This document shows, one piece after another, positions 33,985-41,727 of a stretch of 64,000 nucleotides of DNA. The position numbers and the translations under genes were made by a program. This stretch comes from Nostoc sp. B(2019). Its GTDB lineage: Bacteria > Cyanobacteriota > Cyanobacteriia > Cyanobacteriales > Nostocaceae. Each line of letters begins with the position of its first letter. Position 1 is the first letter of the stretch. The notes below the pieces were generated by a model. That model searched no databases, was not told where the DNA came from, and worked only from the letters and a program-made list of their open reading frames with translations. Location: positions 62,001 to 126,000 of the forward strand of contig NZ_WVID01000019.1 of NCBI RefSeq assembly GCF_010091925.1. The letters are read 5' to 3'.

Positions 33985-34167
33985 TTAATACCATGACTGG
34001 TGTTTTTTGCGTTTTTTGTCGTGGTATTTCTTACCATACCAATCGTAGTTTTTGCCTTTGTTATAATCATCGTCTTTGTCGTATTCGTGGTATCCCCCAG
34101 ATAAAAGCTGCTGTTCCTGTGTGGATAAATTCACAAGCAAATCAGACGTAATGATTGAATCAGACAT
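33985..34167 (-). CDS. Double-glycine-leader peptide (bacteriocin/RiPP-like precursor)
   Basis: A 60-residue peptide. Residues 1-25 end in LSTQEQQLLSGG, the double-glycine leader type cleaved by C39-peptidase ABC exporters. The 35-residue core is dominated by Tyr, Asp, Lys and His and ends in Trp-Tyr. No maturase or exporter is in the window, so processing would rely on genes elsewhere. A metal-binding or charged secreted peptide is possible from its composition (inference). Confidence 0.7.
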   Translation of the reverse strand: MSDSIITSDLLVNLSTQEQQLLSGGYHEYDKDDDYNKGKNYDWYGKKYHDKKRKKHQSWY

Positions 34168-34922
34168 ATTTTTACCTCACTTACTTCATAGAGATTACAC
34201 ACCTACATAATAAAAACCAGGTGTGTAACACTACGCTTTCATTTTTAAAGCCGTTTTATAAAGATTAAATTCTCCTAAAGTAAGAAACTAAAAAACTAGG
34301 TTTTAGGCTATAGACTTATACAAAGTACTATCTTAAGCTATTGAAAAATTTTTTATGCGCTGTTATAATCTTTTACTTTTCATTTGGTATTCTAACAGTA
34401 ATTTGATAAAAAATAAATCTGAATATATAAAGATATTTATATATTTTTACATCCTGCTGAAATCTTTAGTATGTAAGCTTTTTAGCTTATTCTATTACCT
34501 ATCTTATCTATAAATAAAATAGTTAATGCATACTAAGATGAAATTAGGATGAAATTCTCGTATGTAATTAGTAAGAAATATTTTTAATGTCATTAGGCAG
34601 ACGTAAGCGCGCCGACAATTTCTTAAAGTAGGGGATTATGGACTCGAATCAAGTCACCAACACCAAGAACTAAGCAAAACTAACCCAAACGCAAACAAGC
34701 TAAAGAATACCGCCAATAAATCAGACGTTACAGCAGCCGAATTAGATAGGATGCACTTATTGCAAGTTATAGTATGAACAACATGTCAAGAATTATGAAC
34801 TATTTAATTATGTTCTGAAAATATATTAGTTATATGAAAAACTTCATATACACTCTGATTAAATTCAGATTTATAAAGTAGAATTTAAGAAGTAAATTTA
34901 TAAAGAATTCCAAGGTACAGTT
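34168..34922. other. Intergenic region between two double-glycine peptide genes
   Basis: 755 bp, AT-rich, without credible genes. It holds an RppA-type box at 34539-34556 about midway, so it could serve either flanking peptide gene. A short GC-rich patch (GACGTAAGCGCGCCGAC near 34601) stands out. Confidence 0.5.
34539..34556 (-). promoter_or_regulatory. RppA-type box 1
   Basis: TGAAATT repeated at 34539 and 34550, exactly 11 bp apart. In orientation it points to the minus-strand peptide gene at 34167, about 370 bp away. Confidence 0.5.
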
Positions 34923-35183
34923 GTGGATAAAATAGTAATTTTTGACTTTCATATTAGTCATGCAGATACATTTTTATATGATCTGACTCCAGCGCAAGCA
35001 GAGACTGTATTGGGTGGTGTTAGTGCTGCTGGTTATCCCTATACTGCTGCTTATATATTGAGTATTCATGATGGCATAAATCGTGTACAAGACAACACTT
35101 ACGGTGTAGGCAGCAGTTACAGAAATAAATATAGCTCCATAGACAATTCCGATCAGGTTTTCATCAAGTACTATCCGATTTAA
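34923..35183 (+). CDS. Second double-glycine-leader peptide
   Basis: An 86-residue product with a GTG start and AAGG nine bases upstream. The leader ends LTPAQAETVLGG at residue 32. The 54-residue core starts VSAAGYPYTAAYILSIHDG and is rich in Tyr, Ser and Asn. It is unrelated to the first peptide outside the leader. The two flank a shared control region. It is likely an exported peptide of unknown activity. Confidence 0.65.
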   Translation: MDKIVIFDFHISHADTFLYDLTPAQAETVLGGVSAAGYPYTAAYILSIHDGINRVQDNTYGVGSSYRNKYSSIDNSDQVFIKYYPI

Positions 35184-35326
35184 TTATTAATAATTGATGC
35201 GGTTGTCTTGCAGACTTGAGTTTAGTGGGTCATGAACTTACAGTTCATGACCCACGGATGAAAATTTATTTTCAGAATGGCTAAGTAACAAGAAACGATC
35301 TAGCAGGTTTATATAAGTATCTGTTT

Positions 35327-36727
35327 TTAACGATACAATATTTTAAATGGGTAAATAGAGCGTACACTATCGAGTGGGGGTACATTAAAAGGTAGCTTGA
35401 TAGTGAAAGTGCTGCCTTCACCTAAGTTACTTTGCACATCTATGCTGCCGTGGTGTGACTGGATAATTGCTTGAACAATGGCTAATCCTAAACCAGAACC
35501 ACCAGTGCTACGAGAGCGATCACTACTCACTCGATAAAAGCGATCAAAAATTCGAGTCAGTTCGTTTTTTGGGATACCAATGCCTGTATCTTGAACTTTG
35601 ATTACAGCATAATGGTCGTTGCGGTCTAATAAAACCTTTACCTCCCCTCCTTTGGGTGTGTATTGAATTGCATTGACAATTAAATTAGAAAACAAGCGAT
35701 AAAGCTGGTCAGCATTACCTATAATATTCAGAGGTTGATGCACTTGTATTAAAGATGTCAGCTTTACCTCTGCGGCATTTGCCATCGCTTCAAACTCCTC
35801 AACTAAATCGCTAACAATATCATTTAGGCAACAAACTTCACGCTGTAACTTTTGGGCTTGTTTATCTAAACGTGCTAACATTAATAAATCAACAACTAAA
35901 GCCGTTAGCCGTTGATTTTGACGTTGTATAGTTTGCAAAATATCTCGTGTATCTTCAGAGTCTATTTGCGGCATTAAAAGTGCTGATTCTACCGTTGCAC
36001 CTGTTGCAGCTAAAGGCGTTCGTAATTCATGTGCGGCATCTGCTGTAAACTGTTGAATTTGTCGATAAGATTGATAAATTGGCTGCATAGCTAATCCTGA
36101 TAGCCACCAGCTAGCACCAGCAATCATAGCCATTGCAACTAGCAGCCCTAATACCAAAACTAATTTCACACTATCCAAGTAATGATTAAACTCTTGTAGA
36201 CTTCGCCCTACTTGCATATATCCCCAATCTTGATAATTTTGGGTATGCAACCCTAGAGTAATTTGATGGTAATCTTTGCCTTTGCTGTCTTTGAGAAATT
36301 GCCAAGTTTTTTGATTAAAAACGTCAGGTAATCCTTCTGGATAATAACCAGCAGTAGCAATTAATTTTCCAGAAGTATCAAAAAAACGTATATAGTAGCT
36401 ACTTTTAGTAACGATACCAAGTAGATGACGTTTAGAATGTGGCTGTTGTTGAATACAATTACTAGCTCCAGTTCCACATTTATCTATATTTGGGAATAAC
36501 TGATGTGCCAATGGTTCCAAACGTCCAGGTGACTGTAGTTTTAGTTCGATACTGTCGTGTAATGTTCCCGCTACAGACTCAATTTCACTGTCTAAAGCTA
36601 CCACATGAGCATGGAACACTGCTCGATAAAAACCGAACGCACATAGGCTTAAAATTAAACCCATAACAATGGCATAATATAGAGCCAACCGAATACGAGT
36701 AAGTCGAAACAGCTTATTCTGATTCAT
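35327..36727 (-). CDS. rppB: Sensor histidine kinase RppB-like
   Basis: The protein has 466 residues from MNQNKLF. There are two membrane helices (about 12-34 and 185-207) around a periplasmic sensor domain of about 150 residues that contains a Cys pair (KCGTGASNC). Then come a short linker, HisKA with the phospho-His in FTADAAHELRTPLAA, the N box LFSNLIVNAIQYTP, DTGIGIP and GGSGLGLAIV. RppB/NrsS/CopS-type kinases respond to metal or redox signals. The start overlaps rppA by 14 bases. A truncated copy lies at 33311. Confidence 0.82.
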   Translation of the reverse strand: MNQNKLFRLTRIRLALYYAIVMGLILSLCAFGFYRAVFHAHVVALDSEIESVAGTLHDSIELKLQSPGRLEPLAHQLFPNIDKCGTGASNCIQQQPHSKRHLLGIVTKSSYYIRFFDTSGKLIATAGYYPEGLPDVFNQKTWQFLKDSKGKDYHQITLGLHTQNYQDWGYMQVGRSLQEFNHYLDSVKLVLVLGLLVAMAMIAGASWWLSGLAMQPIYQSYRQIQQFTADAAHELRTPLAATGATVESALLMPQIDSEDTRDILQTIQRQNQRLTALVVDLLMLARLDKQAQKLQREVCCLNDIVSDLVEEFEAMANAAEVKLTSLIQVHQPLNIIGNADQLYRLFSNLIVNAIQYTPKGGEVKVLLDRNDHYAVIKVQDTGIGIPKNELTRIFDRFYRVSSDRSRSTGGSGLGLAIVQAIIQSHHGSIDVQSNLGEGSTFTIKLPFNVPPLDSVRSIYPFKILYR

Positions 36728-37418
36728 TGGTGAAATTAAGACGATATCCCATACCGTGCAAAGTTTCAATTGAGCTAGTACAGTCGCTATTGGTGAGTTT
36801 GCGACGTAACAAACGTATTTGCGCCGCCACTACATTGCTACTAGATTCCGCATTAACTTCCCAAATCTGGTTACGAATTTGTTCGGTAGTAACAATTTGG
36901 TTGGGATGCTTCATAAAATACTCTAGCAGTTGGAACTCTTTATTAGTTAAAGGAATCCTTTGCTGTTCACCCGTAGTATTTTGTCTTACAACTGTACTGT
37001 TACCATAATCTAGAGTCAAGTTACCAACAGTCAATTGTTGGGGTTGGAAATGCGGAGAGCGACGCTGCAAAGCCCGCAATCGTGCCAGTAGTTCTACCAT
37101 TCCAAAGGGTTTTACTAGGTAATCGTCAGCACCAGCATCTAGCCCGGCAACTTTATCTTCCATTCTATCTTTAGCAGTTAGCATCAAGATAGGAAGAGGA
37201 TTACCTTTGTAACGTAGTCTTTTACACAATTCTAAACCAGTAATTCCAGGAAGCATCCAATCGAGAATCGCTACTGTATATTGTGCCGAGCTATTTTCTA
37301 AGTAAGCCCATGCTTCAGTACCATCCATTACCCAATCAACTAAGTACTTTTGTTGATTTAAGGTACGCTTGATAGCAGCCCCTAAATCCGGCTCATCTTC
37401 GACTAGCAGCACCCTCAT
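36714..37418 (-). CDS. rppA: OmpR-type response regulator RppA-like
   Basis: The protein has 234 residues from MRVLLVEDEPDLG. Longer frames to 37466 and 37556 exist but lack the family start. The receiver has Asp in ILDWMLPG and Lys in LVKPFGM. The winged-helix DNA-binding domain covers about 135-230 (IPLTNKEFQLLEYFMKHPN...VAAQIRLLRRKL). OmpR-type proteins bind tandem direct repeats, and such repeats lie upstream of this gene and many neighbours, so it is the best candidate for the regulator of this island. Autoregulation is likely through box 2. Confidence 0.85.
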   Translation of the reverse strand: MRVLLVEDEPDLGAAIKRTLNQQKYLVDWVMDGTEAWAYLENSSAQYTVAILDWMLPGITGLELCKRLRYKGNPLPILMLTAKDRMEDKVAGLDAGADDYLVKPFGMVELLARLRALQRRSPHFQPQQLTVGNLTLDYGNSTVVRQNTTGEQQRIPLTNKEFQLLEYFMKHPNQIVTTEQIRNQIWEVNAESSSNVVAAQIRLLRRKLTNSDCTSSIETLHGMGYRLNFTNESE

Positions 37419-37511
37419 ATCAAATTGAGTAGTTAAAGGTTCGTTGTAAATTTGTGACTTAAGCATAGTTTGCAATAGGGATATCCCTATAAATAGGTTG
37501 ACACTTAGATA

Positions 37512-37529
37512 TGAAATTAGGATGAAATT
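37512..37529 (-). promoter_or_regulatory. RppA-type box 2 (rppA promoter)
   Basis: TGAAATT at 37512 and 37523. TGACA lies 13 bp to the left of the proximal copy, a spacing repeated at other boxes. It is 94 bp upstream of rppA. Confidence 0.7.
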
Positions 37530-37638
37530 CTTAAGAATTAGAATTAAGCTATACAAGATCTAACAGTAGGCTAGTATCTTAGCGATACATAATTAAAGAG
37601 AAAAGACTTAGTATACCAGGTTGCCCAAATAGGGTGTG

Positions 37639-37670
37639 AACTTAGTTTGAGAAGTTATAGAAACTAAGTT
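37639..37670 (-). ncRNA. Conserved leader hairpin A
   Basis: AACTTAGTTT/AAACTAAGTT stem with loop GAGAAGTTATAG, downstream of box 3 on the minus strand. A homologous element with a changed stem lies at 41464-41495. It may be a leader or RNA element of the rppA transcript. Confidence 0.4.
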
Positions 37671-37715
37671 TTGCAAGATATCTATTGAGTCAATAATAAT
37701 TTTGACACGTAAATA

Positions 37716-37732
37716 TGAAATTAAGATGAAAT
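37716..37732 (-). promoter_or_regulatory. RppA-type box 3
   Basis: TGAAAT at 37716 and 37727, with TGACA at 37703. On the minus strand a promoter-like GTGTCA-N18-TAGATA follows. It would drive a transcript through hairpin A toward rppA. Confidence 0.65.
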
Positions 37733-37968
37733 TTCAATTATCTCAAGAACAGTTATAAAATTTGTTGTCGTTAATTAGTTGATATGCAAATGAAGTTAGC
37801 CTTTTATCTCTAACTAAAGTTAGAAGTTATGACAATAAATATTGCAGCTAATTCTAATTCATTCATATGCATTTAAGAGCACTTTGTTAGATTTATCAAG
37901 AAAGAATTCAGGATTCATGAGTTAGAATGAGCGCATGAATCCTGTACGAATTGCGGATGAATAAATGG

Positions 37969-38007
37969 GTTGAAGACCACCGAATTTTTAATTTGGTGGT
38001 CTTCAAC
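37969..38007. terminator. Long hairpin
   Basis: A 13-bp perfect stem (GTTGAAGACCACC and complement) with an AT-rich loop. It could stop either rightward or leftward transcription between the opposed promoters. Confidence 0.5.
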
Positions 38008-38142
38008 TAGTAGGATAACTTAGACCCAACACTAATTAATTTTGAATTATTCTTAAAATTATACAACAACTAGAAGTTAATTAGATGATAAAAATACATC
38101 ATCAATACTGAACTTTGGAAAATATTAAAGACAAAATAGAAA

Positions 38143-38159
38143 ATTTCATCTTGATTTCA
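38143..38159 (+). promoter_or_regulatory. RppA-type box 4 (SbnA-like operon)
   Basis: ATTTCA at 38143 and 38154. This is the only box in plus orientation, and it precedes the plus-strand SbnA-like gene by 300 bp, so orientation tracks gene direction. Confidence 0.65.
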
Positions 38160-38453
38160 TATTTCTCCTTCAAGATAAAAAATAGGTCGATTCAATAATG
38201 GATATCAATATTTTTGTGGACATGACTTAAAGGCTTGCTCAGGTAGTTATCGCTCAGACCTAATTGATATTTACTTTTGGTCAAATTGAAACAGTTTTAA
38301 GTGGTGATTAGCTATACAAGCAATAATCACTACAATTCGTATCGTCAATGAAAGAATGTAGTAACGATATTGCAAATAAAAATCCGCTCCAATGAGCAAG
38401 TTAATTCAGCCCTGATAATTCCTACTAATTTTTGAATTTTTTGGATGTTAAAC

Positions 38454-39548
38454 ATGAATCAGCTTGCAAAATCTTCATCATTCGAGAACGTTTCTAACTG
38501 TCAATGGAACAATCATAGTAAATGGAAAAAGATTACTGCCGCTGATGTTACCGAGGCAATAGGAAATGTACCGATTGTAAAACTCAAGAATATTTCTCCT
38601 GTATGTGTTGTCTCGGAATGTTTCTTGAAGTTAGAGAGCTGCAATCCCGGAGGATCAATTAAGGAGAAAAATGCAGTCTATCTCGTGACGCGTGCAGAGG
38701 AGGAAGGGCTTCTTATACCTGGTGGTACGATTATCGAGTCAAGTTCAGGAAATTTCGGCGTTGGTCTGGCTATGGTAGGAGCAGTCCGGGGCTATCGAGT
38801 GATTATTGTTGTCGATGCAAAAACTGCTCCACCGTTTAGACGAATGCTGAAAGCATACGGTGCTGAACTTGTAGATGTACCGTTACATGAGGCAGACGAA
38901 TCAGGCTCGATGCAGAAGGCGAGAATGAAACGAGCGCGTGAGCTTGCCGCAACTATTCCTCATGCTTGGTATCCATGTCAGCACTTAAATCCTCTGAATG
39001 CTGAGGCCCACTCATACTACACTGCGCGTGAGATTGAAGCTCACTTTTCCTCCGATCTTGATGCTGTCGTGGTTGGTGTTAGCACGGCGGGACAAATAAT
39101 GGGAATAGCTCGTTATCTTCGACCGCGATTTCCAGAAATACGCATTGTTGGCGTTGATGTTGAGGGTTCAGTCATTATGGGAACGCCAGCAAAACCATAC
39201 AAGATGACAGGTGTTGGATTATCGTTCTTTCCACCTAATCTAGAGCTTTCGCTGCTTAATCGAGCTTACGTGATACCAGAGGCGATCGCCTACTCCGTGT
39301 GTCATGCACTTGCACGTCGTGAGGGATTGCTTCTTGGTGCTTCCACAGGGGCAATTGTAGCTGGTGGTTTACATCTGGCGCGCTCTCTTGGTGCGGGTGC
39401 GCGGATTTTGATGATCAATCCAGACCGAGGGGATAGATATCTTGAGACAGTCTACGATTTTGATTGGCTTGACCGTTATGGATTTACCCTCAAACAAGGA
39501 GAGCATCTTGATGATGCGATCGCCTCACTGACTCCTGTGTATTTTTAG
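38454..39548 (+). CDS. PLP-dependent SbnA-like synthase (cysteine synthase superfamily)
   Basis: The protein has 364 residues; the ATG at 38454 is better spaced from GGA than the one at 38445. The PLP Lys lies in NPGGSIKEKNA, the phosphate/substrate loop is ESSSGNFGVGLA (not the TSGNTG of true cysteine synthases) and GASTGA closes the site. ESSSGN and the segment IVGVDVEGSVIMG resemble SbnA, which makes N-(2-amino-2-carboxyethyl)-L-glutamate for a siderophore. It is followed after 27 bp by a multidrug-type exporter, which suggests a small amino-acid-derived product. Substrate unproven. Confidence 0.75.
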   Translation: MNQLAKSSSFENVSNCQWNNHSKWKKITAADVTEAIGNVPIVKLKNISPVCVVSECFLKLESCNPGGSIKEKNAVYLVTRAEEEGLLIPGGTIIESSSGNFGVGLAMVGAVRGYRVIIVVDAKTAPPFRRMLKAYGAELVDVPLHEADESGSMQKARMKRARELAATIPHAWYPCQHLNPLNAEAHSYYTAREIEAHFSSDLDAVVVGVSTAGQIMGIARYLRPRFPEIRIVGVDVEGSVIMGTPAKPYKMTGVGLSFFPPNLELSLLNRAYVIPEAIAYSVCHALARREGLLLGASTGAIVAGGLHLARSLGAGARILMINPDRGDRYLETVYDFDWLDRYGFTLKQGEHLDDAIASLTPVYF

Positions 39549-39575
39549 TGACTCATCACATAGCTGAAAAATTTC

Positions 39576-40904
39576 ATGAACACCTCACCTCAGCAGGAAC
39601 AGGAAGGTAATAAAACAACCTCCCAGCGATCGCTATTGATGTTACTCGCCCAGTTTATACCTCTTTCCTTGACTGATGTGGCAATGACTCTGGGCGATCC
39701 ACTTCAAACTGCTGCACTCAGTCGCCTAGCCTTTCCACAAGAGACATTAGCCGGAGTTGGGGTAGTCAAAGGGGTTGCCGTATTTCTAGAAAGCCCTATT
39801 ATCATGATTCTTCATGCGTCAACTGCTCTTGGAGGGCAAGTCAAATCTCGGCGCGCACTTTGGCAATTTACAGTAATTGCAGGACTTTCTCTCAGTGGCA
39901 TTTTTCTTTTACTCACTTGGGAGCCTTTGTATAACTGGCTTCTTTTAGAGGTATTTGGTGTTAGCCCATTTATTGCAGCGCAAGGGAGAACTGCTTTTTT
40001 ATTGATGTTCCTGTGGCCTTTCGTTATTGCTTGGCGACGATTCTTTCAGGGGCTGCTTATCCGCGCTCAAAAGAGCATAGCTGTAGGATGGGCAGGTGTG
40101 GCGCGATTAACTTGGGTAATTGTGGCGCTGGCAGTTGGAGTCAGTCTTAGAAGTAACGGGGCATTTCTTGCAGGTATCACCATGATGGGAGCCATACTTA
40201 TTGAAGCAGTACTGGTCACATGGTTTTGTTTGCGTCTTGGCACTATTTCTATTCTTAAAGGGCAAGTAGATTCTGAAACTAAGAAACTGCCTAAAACCTT
40301 TCGAGGAGTCGCCTTTTACTATCTTCCTTTAGCCTCAACAATGCTTATTGTTTGGGGTGCAAGGGCAATACTCTTAAGTCTGATTGCTCGCTCATTCGAT
40401 GGCAGTCTTGCACTCGCTGTGTGGCCTGCTGCTTGGGGGTTAGTTCTGTCGATTGCTAACGGTACACGCATGATTCAACAAGTAGTGATTTCTGTCTATG
40501 AAGAAACTTCTAGGCGGACACTGGTTGCTTTTGTGGTTCTTGTCGGTTTGGGCTTTACTGTAATACCAATTTTTCTTGGGTTTACAGACAAAGGGTTCTT
40601 GTTACTTGGTCAGTTTTTGGGAAATAATACATCTCTTGTGGAAGCAGCTCGTCCGGTTGTACAAATACTGTCATTTTTCCCTCTGCTCCTAGCACTGCAA
40701 AATACGTTTCAAGGGCTGCTTATTCACCGAGCAAAGAACTGGTTCATCAACCTTGCAACATTAGTTGCCGCAGCTTTCACCCTGATAGTATGTGGAAGTC
40801 TGATTTTTACTAGACATAACGGAGCGACTTCAGCAGCGTATGGAATGCTTGCGGGTACTGTCAGCGAAATTATAGTGCTTTTTTTCGCACTGCAACGTAA
40901 ATAA
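39576..40904 (+). CDS. MATE/MOP-superfamily-like exporter
   Basis: A 442-residue integral membrane protein with about twelve hydrophobic segments in two similar halves (SLTDVAMTLGDPLQTAAL opens the first; GLVLSIANGTRMIQQVV lies in the second). The two-fold layout and the QGLLIRAQK/QGLLIHRAKN repeats at equivalent places fit the MOP superfamily. It is co-directional with the SbnA-like gene and close to it, so it probably exports that product. Specific transport substrate unknown. Confidence 0.65.
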   Translation: MNTSPQQEQEGNKTTSQRSLLMLLAQFIPLSLTDVAMTLGDPLQTAALSRLAFPQETLAGVGVVKGVAVFLESPIIMILHASTALGGQVKSRRALWQFTVIAGLSLSGIFLLLTWEPLYNWLLLEVFGVSPFIAAQGRTAFLLMFLWPFVIAWRRFFQGLLIRAQKSIAVGWAGVARLTWVIVALAVGVSLRSNGAFLAGITMMGAILIEAVLVTWFCLRLGTISILKGQVDSETKKLPKTFRGVAFYYLPLASTMLIVWGARAILLSLIARSFDGSLALAVWPAAWGLVLSIANGTRMIQQVVISVYEETSRRTLVAFVVLVGLGFTVIPIFLGFTDKGFLLLGQFLGNNTSLVEAARPVVQILSFFPLLLALQNTFQGLLIHRAKNWFINLATLVAAAFTLIVCGSLIFTRHNGATSAAYGMLAGTVSEIIVLFFALQRK

Positions 40905-41138
40905 GAGAGTCAAAATACAGGCAGTACTTTTTCCTTGCAGAAGGATAGGTAATTGAAAAATTTCGATTTTTCTGCATTTTTGGTGAAAAGAGATATACTT
41001 TGCGATCGCAAAGTATATTATTTCCTAAGCAACTGAGGTACACCCAAATTTTGTTTACCAAGGTTAATAGCTTTAAAAACGTACCTCACCCGATCTGGAA
41101 CCGTTATATAAACTACTGCGAAGTTGAATAATTTATAA

Positions 41139-41189
41139 AAGAAAAGGAGTACGATTGCCAGTGCTGTAGGCAATCGTACTCCTTTTCTT
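41139..41189 (-). terminator. Strong intrinsic terminator
   Basis: A perfect 21-bp stem with a 9-nt loop. On the minus strand the stem ends in TTTTCTTTTAT. It may also stop the exporter transcript from the left. Confidence 0.75.
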
Positions 41190-41508
41190 GCTAGTGGATT
41201 TGGTAATTTTAAACAGCATTACGTATGGTAGGGTTAACAGGATATACGCTACTAATATCAGTTAAATAAAAAGCCTTAGCACCATATAACTCCTCAAAAT
41301 CTAGTAAATGTGCTTAAAACTATACAAGTTTCATCTTTAGTTAATTTTAATGCATAAGTTTTTGTTATTTTGTCTAAAATCAAAGTATTAAAATATTAAC
41401 AGTTAGAAAAAACTCAATAGACCTCATTGCCACAAATGATTGTAAATTGGTGTGAGCAAAAGTCAGTTAGAGAAGTTCTGGAAACTAACTAACTGCTAGC
41501 AATAAATC
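41139..41508 (-). ncRNA. Putative box-driven noncoding RNA
   Basis: Box 5 is followed on the minus strand by TTGTCA, 17 bp, TAGATT, then conserved hairpin B, and about 300 nt later a perfect intrinsic terminator. No ORF lies between. A transcript of roughly 370 nt is predicted; ends are estimates. Confidence 0.4.
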
Positions 41509-41540
41509 TATTGAGTTATCTTTATTGTGACAAATCAGTA

Positions 41541-41557
41541 TGAAATTAAGATGAAAT
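41541..41557 (-). promoter_or_regulatory. RppA-type box 5
   Basis: TGAAAT at 41541 and 41552, TGACA at 41528. The flanks are homologous to those of box 3 for about 110 bp. No protein gene lies downstream before the exporter. Confidence 0.65.
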
Positions 41558-41600
41558 ATCAAGCTGCCTCAGAAAATTTAAAATTTATACTTGCCTAAAT

Positions 41601-41638
41601 AATACAACACCCTAATCGAAAGACTAGAGTGTTGTATT
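41601..41638 (-). terminator. Porin gene terminator
   Basis: AATACAACAC/GTGTTGTATT arms with an 18-nt centre that pairs partly. It lies 90 bp past the porin stop. Confidence 0.5.
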
Positions 41639-41727
41639 TAACACATACTACTAGACAGAATTAGAACTTAAAAACAGTTCTATGTATTGATGACAACACT
41701 ATTACTGAAATCATGATGATAGCAGTT

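Larger units (their letters stand above)
37419..38453. other. Divergent control region between rppA and the SbnA-like gene
   Basis: About 1 kb without a credible ORF. It holds three RppA-type boxes, a hairpin at 37639-37670 that is conserved at 41464, a CAGGATTCATG/CATGAATCCTG inverted repeat at 37909-37944, and a long hairpin at 37969-38007. Confidence 0.6.
40905..41727. other. Intergenic region with RNA-like elements
   Basis: An 823-bp gap between the exporter and the porin. It contains the strong hairpin at 41139-41189, the conserved element near 41464, RppA-type box 5 and the porin terminator. No protein gene was seen. Confidence 0.6.
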
